Positions 1-9,824 of a stretch of 64,000 nucleotides of DNA are shown one piece after another. The stretch is from Curtobacterium sp. 9128. Its GTDB lineage: Bacteria > Actinomycetota > Actinomycetes > Actinomycetales > Microbacteriaceae. The position numbers and the translations under genes were made by a program. The notes beneath the pieces were generated by a model. It was not told the DNA's origin, searched no databases, and saw only the letters and a program-made list of their open reading frames with translations. Location: NCBI RefSeq assembly GCF_900086645.1, contig NZ_LT576451.1, forward strand, positions 2,914,001 through 2,978,000. The letters run 5' to 3'. The stretch's first letter is position 1, and every line of letters begins with the position of its first letter.

Positions 1-941
1 GGGACGCCGACACCGTCGCGCACGAGGTCGGCCGCGCCGCGCTCCAGCACGACACCGATCCGCCGGAACCCCCCGGGCAACACGGCGTCCGCCGGGAACG
101 TCGCGAGCAGCCCGTGATCCTCGCCCCCGTGCAACGCCACGTCGTCGAGCGCCGCGGAGATCTCCAGCGTCACCCGACTCGACCGTGCAAGTCGCCCGGC
201 GTCGATCGCGAGCCCGTCCGACAGGTCGAGCATCGCCGTCGCACCGGCAGCGGCGGCGAGCGGCCCGTCGGCGATCGGCGGCACCGGTCGGCGCTGGCGC
301 CCGACGTCCGGGTCCTCGTCGAGTCCGGTGGCGACCACCGCGGCCCGCGACGGCTCACCGTGCGCGTCGACACCGGACCGGAACAGCCGAGCGAGCCCCC
401 GCGCCGCGCGACCGAGCTCACCCGAGACGGCCAGCACGTCGCCGACGCGTGCCCCCGACCGCAGCACCGGAGCACGGTCCTGCAGGTCGCCGAAGGCGGT
501 CACGGCGACCGTGAACGCCGATGACGTGGACAGGTCTCCCCCGACGACCCCGCACCCGGGAGCGAGCGCGTCGACCGCGAGCCGGAACCCGTCCGCGATG
601 CCCTCGAGCACCGCGACGGGCGTGTCCTGCGGTGCGGCGATCGCGACGACCAGTCCAGAGGGCACCGCACCCATCGCGGCGACGTCCGAGAGGTTCGTCG
701 CCGCGGCCTTCCACCCGACGTCCGACGGCGACGACCACGCCCACCGGAAGTCCGGACCGTGCACCATCATGTCGGTCGTCACGACGAACCGGCCATCGGG
801 AGCCGCCACCACGGCGCAGTCGTCCCCCGGCCCGACGAGGGGCGACCCCTGCGGCAGCCGCGACGTCACCCGGTCGAGCACGACGAGTTCACCGAGCTCC
901 CCGACGGTCGGTCCGGTCCAGGGCTCGTCCTTCGCGTCCAC
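1..941 (-). CDS. thiL: Thiamine-monophosphate kinase ThiL (3' end cut by window)
   Basis: ThiL phosphorylates thiamine monophosphate to the active cofactor thiamine diphosphate with ATP, in the cytosol. The visible 313 codons are nearly the full family length of about 325, so only the last few residues lie outside the window. Family motifs are clear: GPGDDCAVV at residues 37-45, TTDMMV at 55-60 and a conserved NLSDVAAMGA stretch near 83-92, which form the Mg-ATP and substrate site of the AIR-synthase-like fold. The start is read as GTG at 941. A -10-like TACCGT lies 6 nt upstream on the minus strand, so the message may be leaderless. The gene is divergent from the DUF3515 lipoprotein with only 25 bp between them. 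Identification is from motifs and synteny. Confidence 0.9.
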   Translation of the reverse strand, partial: MDAKDEPWTGPTVGELGELVVLDRVTSRLPQGSPLVGPGDDCAVVAAPDGRFVVTTDMMVHGPDFRWAWSSPSDVGWKAAATNLSDVAAMGAVPSGLVVAIAAPQDTPVAVLEGIADGFRLAVDALAPGCGVVGGDLSTSSAFTVAVTAFGDLQDRAPVLRSGARVGDVLAVSGELGRAARGLARLFRSGVDAHGEPSRAAVVATGLDEDPDVGRQRRPVPPIADGPLAAAAGATAMLDLSDGLAIDAGRLARSSRVTLEISAALDDVALHGGEDHGLLATFPADAVLPGGFRRIGVVLERGAADLVRDGVGV

Positions 942-947
942 ACGAGA

Positions 948-957
948 ACGGTAGCCT
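948..957. promoter_or_regulatory. Overlapping divergent -10 boxes for thiL and the DUF3515 gene
   Basis: In the 25-bp gap a plus-strand TAGCCT (952-957) lies 9 nt before the DUF3515 ATG. A minus-strand TACCGT (complement of 948-953) lies 6 nt before the thiL GTG. The two hexamers share two bases. Both spacings would place transcription starts at or within a few nt of the start codons. The boxes are seen; leaderless initiation is inferred. Confidence 0.5.
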
Positions 958-966
958 GGACTCTCG

Positions 967-1452
967 ATGGACACTGTGCGCCGCCCCCTGCGGATCCTCG
1001 CCGGACTCGGCGTCGTGGTCGCCCTCGCCGCCGGACTGACCGGGTGCACGAACGCCGTCACGATGACCGCAGCCCCGTCGGCGAACGCCGCAGCGTGTGC
1101 AGCCGCCCAGGTCCGCCTGCCGGACACGGTCGACACGAAGTACCAGCTCCGCAACACGAACGCCCAGTCCACCGCTGCGTGGGGCGACCCCTCGGCGGCG
1201 CTCTACCACTGCGGTGTCGCTGTCCCGACGGTCTCCGACCTGCCGTGCTTCTCGAAGGGGTCGGTCGACTGGATCCGCGACGACGAGGGGAGGCAGATCG
1301 TCTACACGACGTTCGGGCGTGACCCCGCGGTGCAGGTCGTCATCGACTCCACGAAGACCACGGACCAGGTCCTGCAGGACATCGGCAACGCCGTCGAGAC
1401 GCTGCCGAAGGACGGGCACGAGTGCCTCGACCCGTCCGACGTGCAGGGCTGA
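967..1452 (+). CDS. DUF3515 family lipoprotein
   Basis: A 161-residue secreted lipoprotein of unknown function. A basic N-terminus (RR), a hydrophobic stretch at about 9-23 and the lipobox LTGC (Cys27) show export and lipid attachment to the outer face of the membrane. The mature part carries further cysteines (in AACAAAQ, YHCGVAV, LPCFSKG and HECLDP), which could form disulfides. DUF3515 proteins sit beside ddl and thiL in many actinobacteria, matching what is seen here, but no biochemical role is established. The start is ATG 967, chosen because it gives a complete signal peptide and sits 9 nt after a -10-like TAGCCT. It converges on ddl across a strong palindrome. Confidence 0.85.
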   Translation: MDTVRRPLRILAGLGVVVALAAGLTGCTNAVTMTAAPSANAAACAAAQVRLPDTVDTKYQLRNTNAQSTAAWGDPSAALYHCGVAVPTVSDLPCFSKGSVDWIRDDEGRQIVYTTFGRDPAVQVVIDSTKTTDQVLQDIGNAVETLPKDGHECLDPSDVQG

Positions 1453-1466
1453 CGCGACCCACCACC

Positions 1467-1508
1467 GGACGGGAGGCTCGTGGCGGGCCCGCCACGAGCC
1501 TCCCGTCC
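1467..1508. terminator. Bidirectional terminator; copy of dispersed GGACGGGAGGC palindrome
   Basis: A perfect 42-bp inverted repeat: 19-bp arms starting GGACGGGAGGCTCG, around a GGCC centre. It lies between the convergent DUF3515 gene and ddl, where a two-way terminator is expected. There is no long T-tract. The same arm sequence recurs at 36273-36332, and relatives are at 18710-18752 and 52479-52512. Confidence 0.75.
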
Positions 1509-1549
1509 GTTCCGGTGCGCGCTGATGCCCCGGACGGTCCGAGACCGCG

Positions 1550-2638
1550 TCAGCGGACGGCGGCGCGACCCAGCTCGATGAGCTCGGCGACGAGCTCCGG
1601 GTAGCTGACCCCGGTGGCCGCCCAGCAGCGCGGGTACATCGAGAACGGGGTGAAGCCCGGCATCGTGTTGACCTCGTTCACGACGAAGCCGTCGTCGGTC
1701 AGGAAGCAGTCGACGCGGGCGAGTCCGGAGCCGCCGATCGCCTCGAAGGCGCGGGCACCGATGGAGCGGATCTCGTCGGTCTCGGCCTCGGTCAGCGGCG
1801 CCGGGCAGAGGAGCTGCTCGTCCCCGCCGAGGTACTTCGACGCGAAGTCGTAGAAGCCGTCCTCGGCGACGACGATCTCGCCGGGCAGGCTCGTGCGCGG
1901 CGTGCCGTTGCGGCCTTCGAGGACGGCGACCTCGACCTCGCGACCGACGACGCGGGGTTCGACGATGACCTTGCTGTCGTGCTCGAACGCCAGGTGCATC
2001 GCCGCTGCCAGCTGCTCGGGTCCGTCGACACGGGACACACCCATGCTCGAACCGGCCCGGGCGGGCTTCACGAAGAGCGGCCAGCCGTGCGCCGCGATCG
2101 TCTCGGCGACCCCGAGTTCGTCGGCCTGCCACTGCCGACGGAGCACCGTCGTCCACGGGGCCACGCGGAGCCCGGCGTGCTCGAGGACGGCCTTCGCGAC
2201 GTGCTTGTCCATCGCGAGCGCACTCGCCAGGACGCCGTCCCCGGCGTACGGCAGCCCGGCGATCTCGAGCATGCCCTGGACGGTGCCGTCCTCGCCGAAC
2301 GGACCGTGCAGGATCGGGAAGACGATGTCGACGGGGATCGTGGTGACGGTGCCGTCCTGGTGCTCGACGGTCAGCTGCCGCGGCTCGGCGGCGCTCGGGA
2401 ACCGGACGCGCGTGCCGTTGTCCGGCACCGTCGGCAGGTGCTCGCCGACGAGGGCCCACTGCTCCGGGTCGTCCGGCTGCAGCGTGAAGGCACCGTCCTT
2501 GGTGATCCCGACCGGGACGATCTCGTACGCGGTGCGGTCGACCGCGTCCATGATCCCGCCGGCGGTCACACAGCTGATCTCGTGTTCGCTCGACCGGCCG
2601 CCGAACAGGACGACGACGGTGGTGCTGCTGGTGGTCAT
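1550..2638 (-). CDS. ddl: D-alanine--D-alanine ligase
   Basis: Joins two D-Ala residues with ATP to make the dipeptide terminus of the peptidoglycan precursor; cytosolic ATP-grasp enzyme. The 362-residue protein starts LFGGRSSEHE near residue 11, the typical N-terminal Ddl signature. It has the GSSMGVSRV lysine/serine loop in the middle and the C-terminal metal-binding stretch NEVNTMPGFTPFSMYP. The start is ATG 2638, with AGGAG just upstream; a longer reading from 2674 lacks support. It is the last gene of a likely gpsA-ddl-containing operon, 32 bp after gpsA, and is followed by a palindromic terminator. Confidence 0.95.
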   Translation of the reverse strand: MTTSSTTVVVLFGGRSSEHEISCVTAGGIMDAVDRTAYEIVPVGITKDGAFTLQPDDPEQWALVGEHLPTVPDNGTRVRFPSAAEPRQLTVEHQDGTVTTIPVDIVFPILHGPFGEDGTVQGMLEIAGLPYAGDGVLASALAMDKHVAKAVLEHAGLRVAPWTTVLRRQWQADELGVAETIAAHGWPLFVKPARAGSSMGVSRVDGPEQLAAAMHLAFEHDSKVIVEPRVVGREVEVAVLEGRNGTPRTSLPGEIVVAEDGFYDFASKYLGGDEQLLCPAPLTEAETDEIRSIGARAFEAIGGSGLARVDCFLTDDGFVVNEVNTMPGFTPFSMYPRCWAATGVSYPELVAELIELGRAAVR

Positions 2639-2670
2639 GGGCGCTCCTGGTTGCAGAGTGGCCGGACCGG

Positions 2671-3684
2671 TCACTCGCCCTGGGGCTCGTCGGTCTCGGT
2701 GAGGTGCGGCGCGATGTTGCGCGGATCGAGCCTACCGGCGAGGACCTCGCCGACCTGCCCGACGATGGGCATGTCGACGCCGTTCGCCCGCGCGAGTTCG
2801 AGGATCGGCGCGACGGACGCCAGCCCCTCCGCGGTCTGGTTCATCTGCCGGACGACCTCGTCGAAGCGGTACCCCTGGCCGAGCAGTCGCCCGGCGGTGT
2901 TGTTCCGCGACAGCGGCGACTGGCAGGTCGCGATGAGGTCGCCGAGCCCCGCGAGACCGGACAGCGTCGAGGGCTGGGCGCCGAGCGACACGGCGAACTC
3001 CGTCATCTCCGCGAGCCCGCGGGTGATGATCGACGCCTTCGTGTTCTCGCCGTAGCCGACGCCGTCCACGATGCCGATCGCGACGGCGATGAGGTTCTTC
3101 AGCACCCCGCCGAACTCGGTGCCGATGACGTCCGTGTTGATGAACGACCGGAAGTAGGGGTTCGTCGCGACCGCGGCGACCGCACTGGCGGTGTCGGCAC
3201 TCGTCGAGGACACCACGGCCGCGGTCGGCTGCCGTCGCGCGATCTCGAGCGCCAGGTTCGGACCACTGGCCACCGCGATGCGGTCCTGGTCGATCTCGAG
3301 TCCCTGGAGCAGGACCTCGCTCATCCGGAGACCGGTGGCCTTCTCGACGCCCTTCATCAGGCTGACGACGGGGACGTCGGCCGGGAGCAGTTCGCGGATG
3401 GCCTCCAGGTTCGACCGCAGCGTCTGCGACGGCACGGAGACGTAGACCTGCTGCGCGCCCTGCAGCACGGCGGCCAACGAGGTCGACGCGGTCAACGTGC
3501 GCGGCAGGTTGATGCCGGGCAGGTAGTCCGAGTTGCGCTTGGTCTCGGTGATCTCCCGGGCGACCTCGGGTCGACGCGCCCAGACGACGGTCTCGGCGCC
3601 GCCCTCGGCGAGGACCTTCGCGAACGTGGTCCCCCAGCTGCCGGCACCGATGACCGCCACGCGGGGCTTGTCCGTGGACTGCAT
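2671..3684 (-). CDS. gpsA: Glycerol-3-phosphate dehydrogenase [NAD(P)+]
   Basis: Reduces dihydroxyacetone phosphate to sn-glycerol 3-phosphate, the backbone for phospholipids. The N-terminal Rossmann loop GAGSWGT is at residues 13-19. Further on are the catalytic-lysine region GVLKNLIAVAIG and the conserved GENTKASIITRGLAEM and GLGDLIATC motifs. From ATG 3684 the protein is 337 residues, the usual family length. The upstream RBS is weak. A TTG at 3807, overlapping the plsC stop and preceded by AGAAGGAAA, is an in-frame alternative giving a 41-residue low-complexity extension. Placement between plsC and ddl links it to phospholipid and envelope synthesis. Confidence 0.93.
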   Translation of the reverse strand: MQSTDKPRVAVIGAGSWGTTFAKVLAEGGAETVVWARRPEVAREITETKRNSDYLPGINLPRTLTASTSLAAVLQGAQQVYVSVPSQTLRSNLEAIRELLPADVPVVSLMKGVEKATGLRMSEVLLQGLEIDQDRIAVASGPNLALEIARRQPTAAVVSSTSADTASAVAAVATNPYFRSFINTDVIGTEFGGVLKNLIAVAIGIVDGVGYGENTKASIITRGLAEMTEFAVSLGAQPSTLSGLAGLGDLIATCQSPLSRNNTAGRLLGQGYRFDEVVRQMNQTAEGLASVAPILELARANGVDMPIVGQVGEVLAGRLDPRNIAPHLTETDEPQGE

Positions 3685-3799
3685 GACCACGCGGATCGCG
3701 GCGGTGTCGACCGCGCCACGTGCGGCAGCCGTGGGATCCGGGTGGTCGTCGTGCGGGCGGAGGCCTGGTGCGCCGGCACGCGTGCCGGTGCTGGGTGCG

Positions 3800-4669
3800 T
3801 CACTCAAACTTGCCGGTTTCCTTCTGGTTCTTCGTCGACGGGTCCCACCGGGTCGCCGGCGCCTGCTCGCCACGGAGTTGCTCGACGAGCTCGGTGATGC
3901 GGTCCATCAGGACGGCGGTCGCCTCGGTGAGCAGCTGCTGGTCGATCGGGCGTCCACGGAACGCCGACAGGTCGACGGGGTCGCCGAACACGACGTCCAC
4001 GCGCGACGGCGGGAACAGCCGGAGCTTGTTCGAGTACCGCGCCATGATCTGCTGCGTGCCCCAGTGCGCCATCGGGATGAGCGGCACGTCGTTCTCGAGC
4101 GCGATCCGCACCGCGCCGGTCTTGCCGCGCATCGGCCACAGGTCGGGGTCGCGCGTCAGCGTCCCCTCCGGGTACACGATCACGGCGCCGCCGCGCTCCA
4201 TGAGGGACCGGCCGCCGCCGAGGGGATCGCTGATGCGGGTTCGACCAGACCGCTCGACCGGGATCTGCCCCATGCCGCTCATGAGCTTGCCGAACACGGG
4301 GACGCGGAACAGCGACGCCTTCGCCAGGAATCGCGGCTGCCGGCGGCTGAGGTACACCGCGGTGCCCACGACGAGCGGGTCGATGTTCGTGTAGTGGTTC
4401 GGCGCGAGGACGAACGCCCCCTGCTCCGGCAACCGGTTCCGGCCGTGCCAGTGGTAGCGCGCGGTGAACCGGAAGGTCGGGATCACGAAGAACGCGGTGA
4501 TCCGGAACGCCAGGTTGAGGTCACCACGCTTCCACCGACGGCCGGGGTTCGGCAGGCCGGTGGTCACACGGTCGAGGTCGCGGCCGGGCGTGCCGTCGGG
4601 CCTGCCGCGGTCGCCGCCGGGCACGCCACGGTCGTTGCCCGCGGGCGCGCCGCGGTGGTCGTCAGCCAT
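3800..4669 (-). CDS. plsC: 1-acyl-sn-glycerol-3-phosphate acyltransferase
   Basis: Transfers an acyl chain to lysophosphatidic acid to make phosphatidic acid at the inner membrane face. The catalytic NHX4D motif appears as NHYTNID at residues 91-97, and the second block PEGTLTRDP near 172-180 contacts the glycerol phosphate. The 289-residue protein has a Gly/Arg/Asp-rich N-terminal extension of about 45 residues before the conserved domain, a common feature in this lineage. ATG 4669 lies 1 bp after the murA stop, so the two are probably translated from one message. It sits next to gpsA, which supplies the glycerol 3-phosphate used in this pathway. Confidence 0.92.
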   Translation of the reverse strand: MADDHRGAPAGNDRGVPGGDRGRPDGTPGRDLDRVTTGLPNPGRRWKRGDLNLAFRITAFFVIPTFRFTARYHWHGRNRLPEQGAFVLAPNHYTNIDPLVVGTAVYLSRRQPRFLAKASLFRVPVFGKLMSGMGQIPVERSGRTRISDPLGGGRSLMERGGAVIVYPEGTLTRDPDLWPMRGKTGAVRIALENDVPLIPMAHWGTQQIMARYSNKLRLFPPSRVDVVFGDPVDLSAFRGRPIDQQLLTEATAVLMDRITELVEQLRGEQAPATRWDPSTKNQKETGKFE

Positions 4670-4670
4670 C

Positions 4671-6038
4671 TCAGCCAGCGAAGTCGAAGTCCGCCCCGAG
4701 CTTGCGCAGCTTCGGGATGAAGTGCTCGTACCCGCGGCTGATGATGCCGACGTTCGTGATGTGCGACTCCCCCTCGGCGGTCAGTGCCGCGATGAGGTGG
4801 CTGAAGCCGCCGCGGAGGTCCGGGACACGCACGTTCGCGCCGTGCAGCTTCGTCGGGCCGGTGATCACCGCTGCCTGCTCGAACGGACGACGGGCGACCC
4901 GGCGGTCGTGCCCGGGGAGCCCTTCCTTGTGCACGACGATGTCGGCACCCATCTCGTTGAGGGCCTCGGTGAAGCCGAAGCGGTTCTCGTAGACGGTCTC
5001 GTGCACGATGCTCTGACCGTCGGCCTGGGTCAGCGCGACGACGAGCGGCTGCTGCCAGTCCGTCATGAAGCCGGGGTGCACGTCGGTCTCGATGACGACG
5101 GGCTTCAGGACCTCGAGCTCCCGGTAGAACCGGATGCCGTCCTCCTGGATGTCGAACCCGCCGCCGACCTTCCGGAAGACGTTGAGGAACGTCATGAGCT
5201 CCTGCTGCTTCGCGCCCTCGACGAAGATGTCGCCGTTGGTCGCGAGTGCGGCGGAGGCCCAGCTCGCTGCCTCGTTGCGGTCGTTGATCGCGCGGTGGGT
5301 GTAGCCGCGGAGCGACTCGACGCCCTCGATGAAGATCGTGCGGCTCGGCTCGACCGTGATGATCGCGCCCATCTTCTGCAGGATCGCGATGAGGTCCATG
5401 ATCTCTGGCTCGATCGCGGCGTTCCGGAGCTCGGTCGTGCCGTCGGCGAGCACCGACGACAGCAGGACCTGCTCGGTCGCACCGACGCTCGGGTACGGCA
5501 GCTCGATGTTCGCGCCCTTGAGGCCGTTCGGCGCCGTGATGTGGATGCCGGAGACCTGCTTGTCCACGACCGCACCCATGGCGCGCAGCGCGTCGAGGTG
5601 GAAGTCGATCGGGCGGTCGCCGATGCGGCAGCCACCGAGGTCGGGGATGAACGCCTCGCCGAGCTTGTGCAGCAGCGGGCCGCAGAACAGGATCGGGATG
5701 CGGCTCGACCCGGCGTGCGCATCGATCTCGGCGAAGTGCGCCGACTCGACGTTCGACGGGTCGAGGATGAGCTCGCCTCGTGCAGGATCCGTGATGCGCA
5801 CACCGTGCACCTCGAGCAGCGCGCGGACGACCTTGACGTCGGAGATGTCCGGGACGTCCTTGAGGATCGACGGGGTGTCGCCGAGCAGGGAGGCCACCAT
5901 GGCCTTCGTCGCGAGGTTCTTCGCGCCGCGGACCTCGATGCGTCCGACCAGCGGCTTGCCGCCGCGGATGACGATCTCGTCCGACTTCAACCCGACGCGT
6001 GCCCCAGCTGCTGCTGCGTCCTGTACGAGAGAGTTCAC
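4671..6038 (-). CDS. murA: UDP-N-acetylglucosamine 1-carboxyvinyltransferase
   Basis: First committed step of peptidoglycan precursor synthesis: adds enolpyruvate from PEP to UDP-GlcNAc in the cytosol. The 455-residue protein has the expected RGAKNLATKAM start region (Lys40, Asn41) and the fosfomycin-target cysteine in GGCRIGDRP (Cys137). With cysteine rather than aspartate at this site, the enzyme should be fosfomycin sensitive (family knowledge). The start is GTG 6038, which overlaps the leuD stop by one base (TAGTG), so it is probably translationally coupled to leuCD. The C-terminus ends FDFAG, one base before plsC. Confidence 0.95.
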   Translation of the reverse strand: MNSLVQDAAAAGARVGLKSDEIVIRGGKPLVGRIEVRGAKNLATKAMVASLLGDTPSILKDVPDISDVKVVRALLEVHGVRITDPARGELILDPSNVESAHFAEIDAHAGSSRIPILFCGPLLHKLGEAFIPDLGGCRIGDRPIDFHLDALRAMGAVVDKQVSGIHITAPNGLKGANIELPYPSVGATEQVLLSSVLADGTTELRNAAIEPEIMDLIAILQKMGAIITVEPSRTIFIEGVESLRGYTHRAINDRNEAASWASAALATNGDIFVEGAKQQELMTFLNVFRKVGGGFDIQEDGIRFYRELEVLKPVVIETDVHPGFMTDWQQPLVVALTQADGQSIVHETVYENRFGFTEALNEMGADIVVHKEGLPGHDRRVARRPFEQAAVITGPTKLHGANVRVPDLRGGFSHLIAALTAEGESHITNVGIISRGYEHFIPKLRKLGADFDFAG

Positions 6039-6633
6039 TACTTCACCGGCAATGTTTTCGGCCGCCAGTTTCCACGGCGGGATTCGAACTCCGTGATCGA
6101 GGTCTCGTCACGGAGGGTGAGCCCGATGTCGTCGAGCCCTTCCATCAACCGCCAACGAGTGTAAGCGTCGATCTCGAATGCCACGTCCACATCGCCCAGC
6201 GACACGCGCTGCGCCGCGAGGTCCACGGTCGCCTCGATGCCCGGGTTCGCCTCGATGGCGGCCCACAGGCGCTCGACTTCCGGTTCGGTCACGATTGCGG
6301 TGACCAGGCCCTGCTTGCCCGCGTTGCCCTTGAAGATGTCCGCGAACCGGGGCGAGATGACGACCCGGAAGCCGAAGTCGCGGAGTGCCCAGACGGCGTG
6401 CTCGCGCGACGACCCGGTGCCGAAGTCGGGACCGGCGACGAGCACCTTCGCGCGGTCGAAGGGCTCCTGGTTCAGCACGAACGACGGGTCCTGGCGCCAC
6501 CCGGAGAACAGCGCGTCCTCGAAGCCGGTCTTGGTGACGCGCTTGAGGTACACGGCGGGGATGATCTGGTCGGTGTCGACGTTCGACCGCTTCAGCGGTG
6601 CGGCGATCCCGGTGACGGTGCCGATCTTCTCCA

Positions 6634-6634
<1 letters not shown>
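6038..6634 (-). CDS. leuD: 3-isopropylmalate dehydratase small subunit
   Basis: Small subunit of isopropylmalate isomerase, which with LeuC converts 2- to 3-isopropylmalate in leucine synthesis. The 198-residue protein starts [23 protein letters not shown], carries the [10 protein letters not shown] swivelling-domain motif and contains [16 protein letters not shown] 6634 overlaps the leuC stop (TGATG), and AAGGGG lies just upstream. The longer open frame to 6865 runs inside leuC and is not used. Its stop overlaps the murA start by one base. Confidence 0.95.
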
Positions 6635-8070
<1,436 letters not shown>

Positions 8071-8127
8071 GACCTCGACCCTTCCGTTCGCATCGGTTCG
8101 ATGCCGCTGACGCGGCGCGATCCGGCG

Positions 8128-8147
8128 AGTCTAGCACTGGTATACCA
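8128..8147 (-). promoter_or_regulatory. leuC promoter with TGGTATACCA operator-like palindrome
   Basis: On the minus strand a TAGACT -10 box (complement of 8128-8133) lies 57 nt before the leuC start. A perfect 10-bp palindrome TGGTATACCA (8138-8147) sits in the spacer just upstream. Very similar sites lie at the ilvD (59980-59989) and serA (52401-52410) promoters. IclR-type LtbR/NdgR regulators control leuCD in other actinobacteria; assigning this site to such a protein is inference. Confidence 0.5.
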
Positions 8148-8192
8148 ACGCGTCCGACGCCGGTGCGGCCCGCATCGCGGCCGATTTCCGGC

Positions 8193-8207
8193 CGGACTGG
8201 AGGCTCG
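8193..8207 (+). repeat. Half copy of dispersed palindrome (CGGACTGGAGGCTCG)
   Basis: A single arm of the palindromic element, without a partner arm, in the leuC/FUSC intergenic region. Its exact reverse complement occurs alone at 14454-14468. As a half-site it should not terminate transcription by itself. Confidence 0.5.
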
Positions 8208-8252
8208 ACTCGCGTTCTCCGACACCTGTCGCGGTGGGAGAATGGCCGGGAC

Positions 8253-9320
8253 ATGACGACTCCGACGCACTCCGCCCGCACGGTCAACCTCGAGGGCGCG
8301 ACGCGCGCCGCGATCGCGGGCGCCGCTCCCCTCGCACTGCTCATCGCCCTCGGGATGCCGGGGTACGCGGCCTTCGCGATGTTCGCGGGGTTCACCGCGA
8401 TCTTCGGCGCCACGGAGCCGTACCGGCAGCGCGCCGTGACCACGGGAGTCGCCGGGGGACTGCAGGCCCTGTGCATGTTCGCAGGGATCGCCGTCTCGAT
8501 CGTCGGTGCGCCCCTCTGGTTGCAGGCGGTCGGGCTGGTCGTCGTGCTCGTCGTCGCGGTCTGCACGCTGAGCACGCTCCGGTCGATCCCGGCGCAGCCG
8601 ATCTTCCCGACGTTCGCGTTCTTGGTGTCCTCGCTCGTGCCGCTGAGGCCGTCGGACCTGCCGCTCGTCGCGACGATCATCGTGTGCTCCGTCGCGTGGG
8701 CGTGGCTCGTCGCGATGTCCGGGTTCGTCATCCGGCGCGTGTGGCACCCGCGCGCGCCGCACCGCTTCCGACCGCTCGCCCCGATGAAGGAACGGGGCTT
8801 CGGGATCCTCCGCACCCCCGCGCTTTGGGAGACCGTCGCGCTCAACGTCGTCGGGGCCCTGGTCGCCGGTGCGATCGCGGAGACCATCCCGGGGCTCGGG
8901 CACCCGTACTGGGCGGTGATCGCCGTCGTGTCGACGCTCCCGGCCATCCGGCAACGGCACACCGTCCTCCGGGCGTTCCAGCGCTTCATCGGCACGATCG
9001 GGGGCACGGTGATCGCGGTCGGGATCCTGCTCCTCGAACCCGGAGCGTGGTGGATCGTGCTCATCGCGGTCGTCGGACAGTTCTTCGCGGAGATCTTCGT
9101 CGCGCGGAACTACGCGGTCTGCCTGCTGTTCCTCACGCCGCTCGCGCTCGCGGTGTCCTGGTTGAGCCTCCCCGAGGCGCCGGAGCTCCTCGCCCTGGAC
9201 CGCGTCGCACAGACGACGCTCGGAGCACTGGTGAGCGTCGCACTGCTGTTCGTCGGGCGCGCGATCGAACGGCGCCGCGGTCGAGCCCTCGGCGCGACGA
9301 CCTCGATCCGCACGGTCTGA
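8253..9320 (+). CDS. FUSC family inner-membrane protein
   Basis: A 355-residue multi-pass membrane protein with two hydrophobic blocks (about residues 20-165 and 195-330), each with several helices, separated by a basic loop (RRVWHPRAPHRFRP). The second block holds the FUSC-type signature: HPYWAVIAVVSTLPAIRQRH followed by RAFQRFIGTIGG. FUSC proteins include aromatic-acid and fusaric-acid efflux components, so export of small organic acids is plausible, but the substrate cannot be read from sequence. ATG 8253 is preceded by GGGAG. It stands alone, divergent from leuC. Confidence 0.7.
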   Translation: MTTPTHSARTVNLEGATRAAIAGAAPLALLIALGMPGYAAFAMFAGFTAIFGATEPYRQRAVTTGVAGGLQALCMFAGIAVSIVGAPLWLQAVGLVVVLVVAVCTLSTLRSIPAQPIFPTFAFLVSSLVPLRPSDLPLVATIIVCSVAWAWLVAMSGFVIRRVWHPRAPHRFRPLAPMKERGFGILRTPALWETVALNVVGALVAGAIAETIPGLGHPYWAVIAVVSTLPAIRQRHTVLRAFQRFIGTIGGTVIAVGILLLEPGAWWIVLIAVVGQFFAEIFVARNYAVCLLFLTPLALAVSWLSLPEAPELLALDRVAQTTLGALVSVALLFVGRAIERRRGRALGATTSIRTV

Positions 9321-9369
9321 CCGGGCGGACGCGTCGGCGGCTGTCGGCGGGGCCCGGCAGGATCGACAC

Positions 9370-9780
9370 ATGGACGACTACCGACTCGTCGCCGGGCCGC
9401 CGCCGCTCGACGACTACCTCCGCCTCCGCCGCGACTCCGGCCTGACCCCGGTCCGGGCCGACCAGGGCGCCGGCGCGATCAGCGGGAGCTGGTCAGCCTG
9501 CCACGTGGTCGACGCCGCGGGAACGCCGGTCGCGATGGGTCGCGTGCTGGGCGACGGCGGCTGGTACTTCCACATCGCGGACGTCGCCACCGATCCCGCG
9601 CACCAGCGGCGTGGCCTCGGTCGGCGCGTGCTCGAGTGGCTCATCGCGGACATCCGGTCGCGGGCACCTGAGGGCGCCTACGTGTCGCTCATCGGGGACC
9701 CGCCCGGGCAGCGGCTGTACCGCTCGCTCGGGCTCGACGACGTCGCGCCGAGCCTCGGGATGGCCGCCGTCCTGCGGTAG
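9370..9780 (+). CDS. GNAT family N-acetyltransferase
   Basis: A 136-residue single-domain acetyltransferase using acetyl-CoA. The GNAT core is clear: strand IADVATDPAHQRRGLGRRVLEWLI at about 76-99 contains the acetyl-CoA pyrophosphate loop (Q/RxxGxG/A, here QRRGLG). A C-terminal LYRSLGLDDV segment is typical of the subfamily acting on small molecules or protein N-termini. The substrate is unknown. The ATG at 9370 is preceded by CAGGAT, which could be an RBS or a -10 of a leaderless message. Convergent with the histidine phosphatase. Confidence 0.85.
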   Translation: MDDYRLVAGPPPLDDYLRLRRDSGLTPVRADQGAGAISGSWSACHVVDAAGTPVAMGRVLGDGGWYFHIADVATDPAHQRRGLGRRVLEWLIADIRSRAPEGAYVSLIGDPPGQRLYRSLGLDDVAPSLGMAAVLR

Positions 9781-9824
9781 TCGGGACGGCCGTCAGTCGG
9801 TCTGGGCGTCAGGCGGGCTGGACG

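Noticed and set aside
3685..3807. Longer gpsA from TTG 3807
   Set aside because: It adds 41 low-complexity residues before the Rossmann fold. Kept only as a noted alternative because an RBS-like AGAAGGAAA precedes it.
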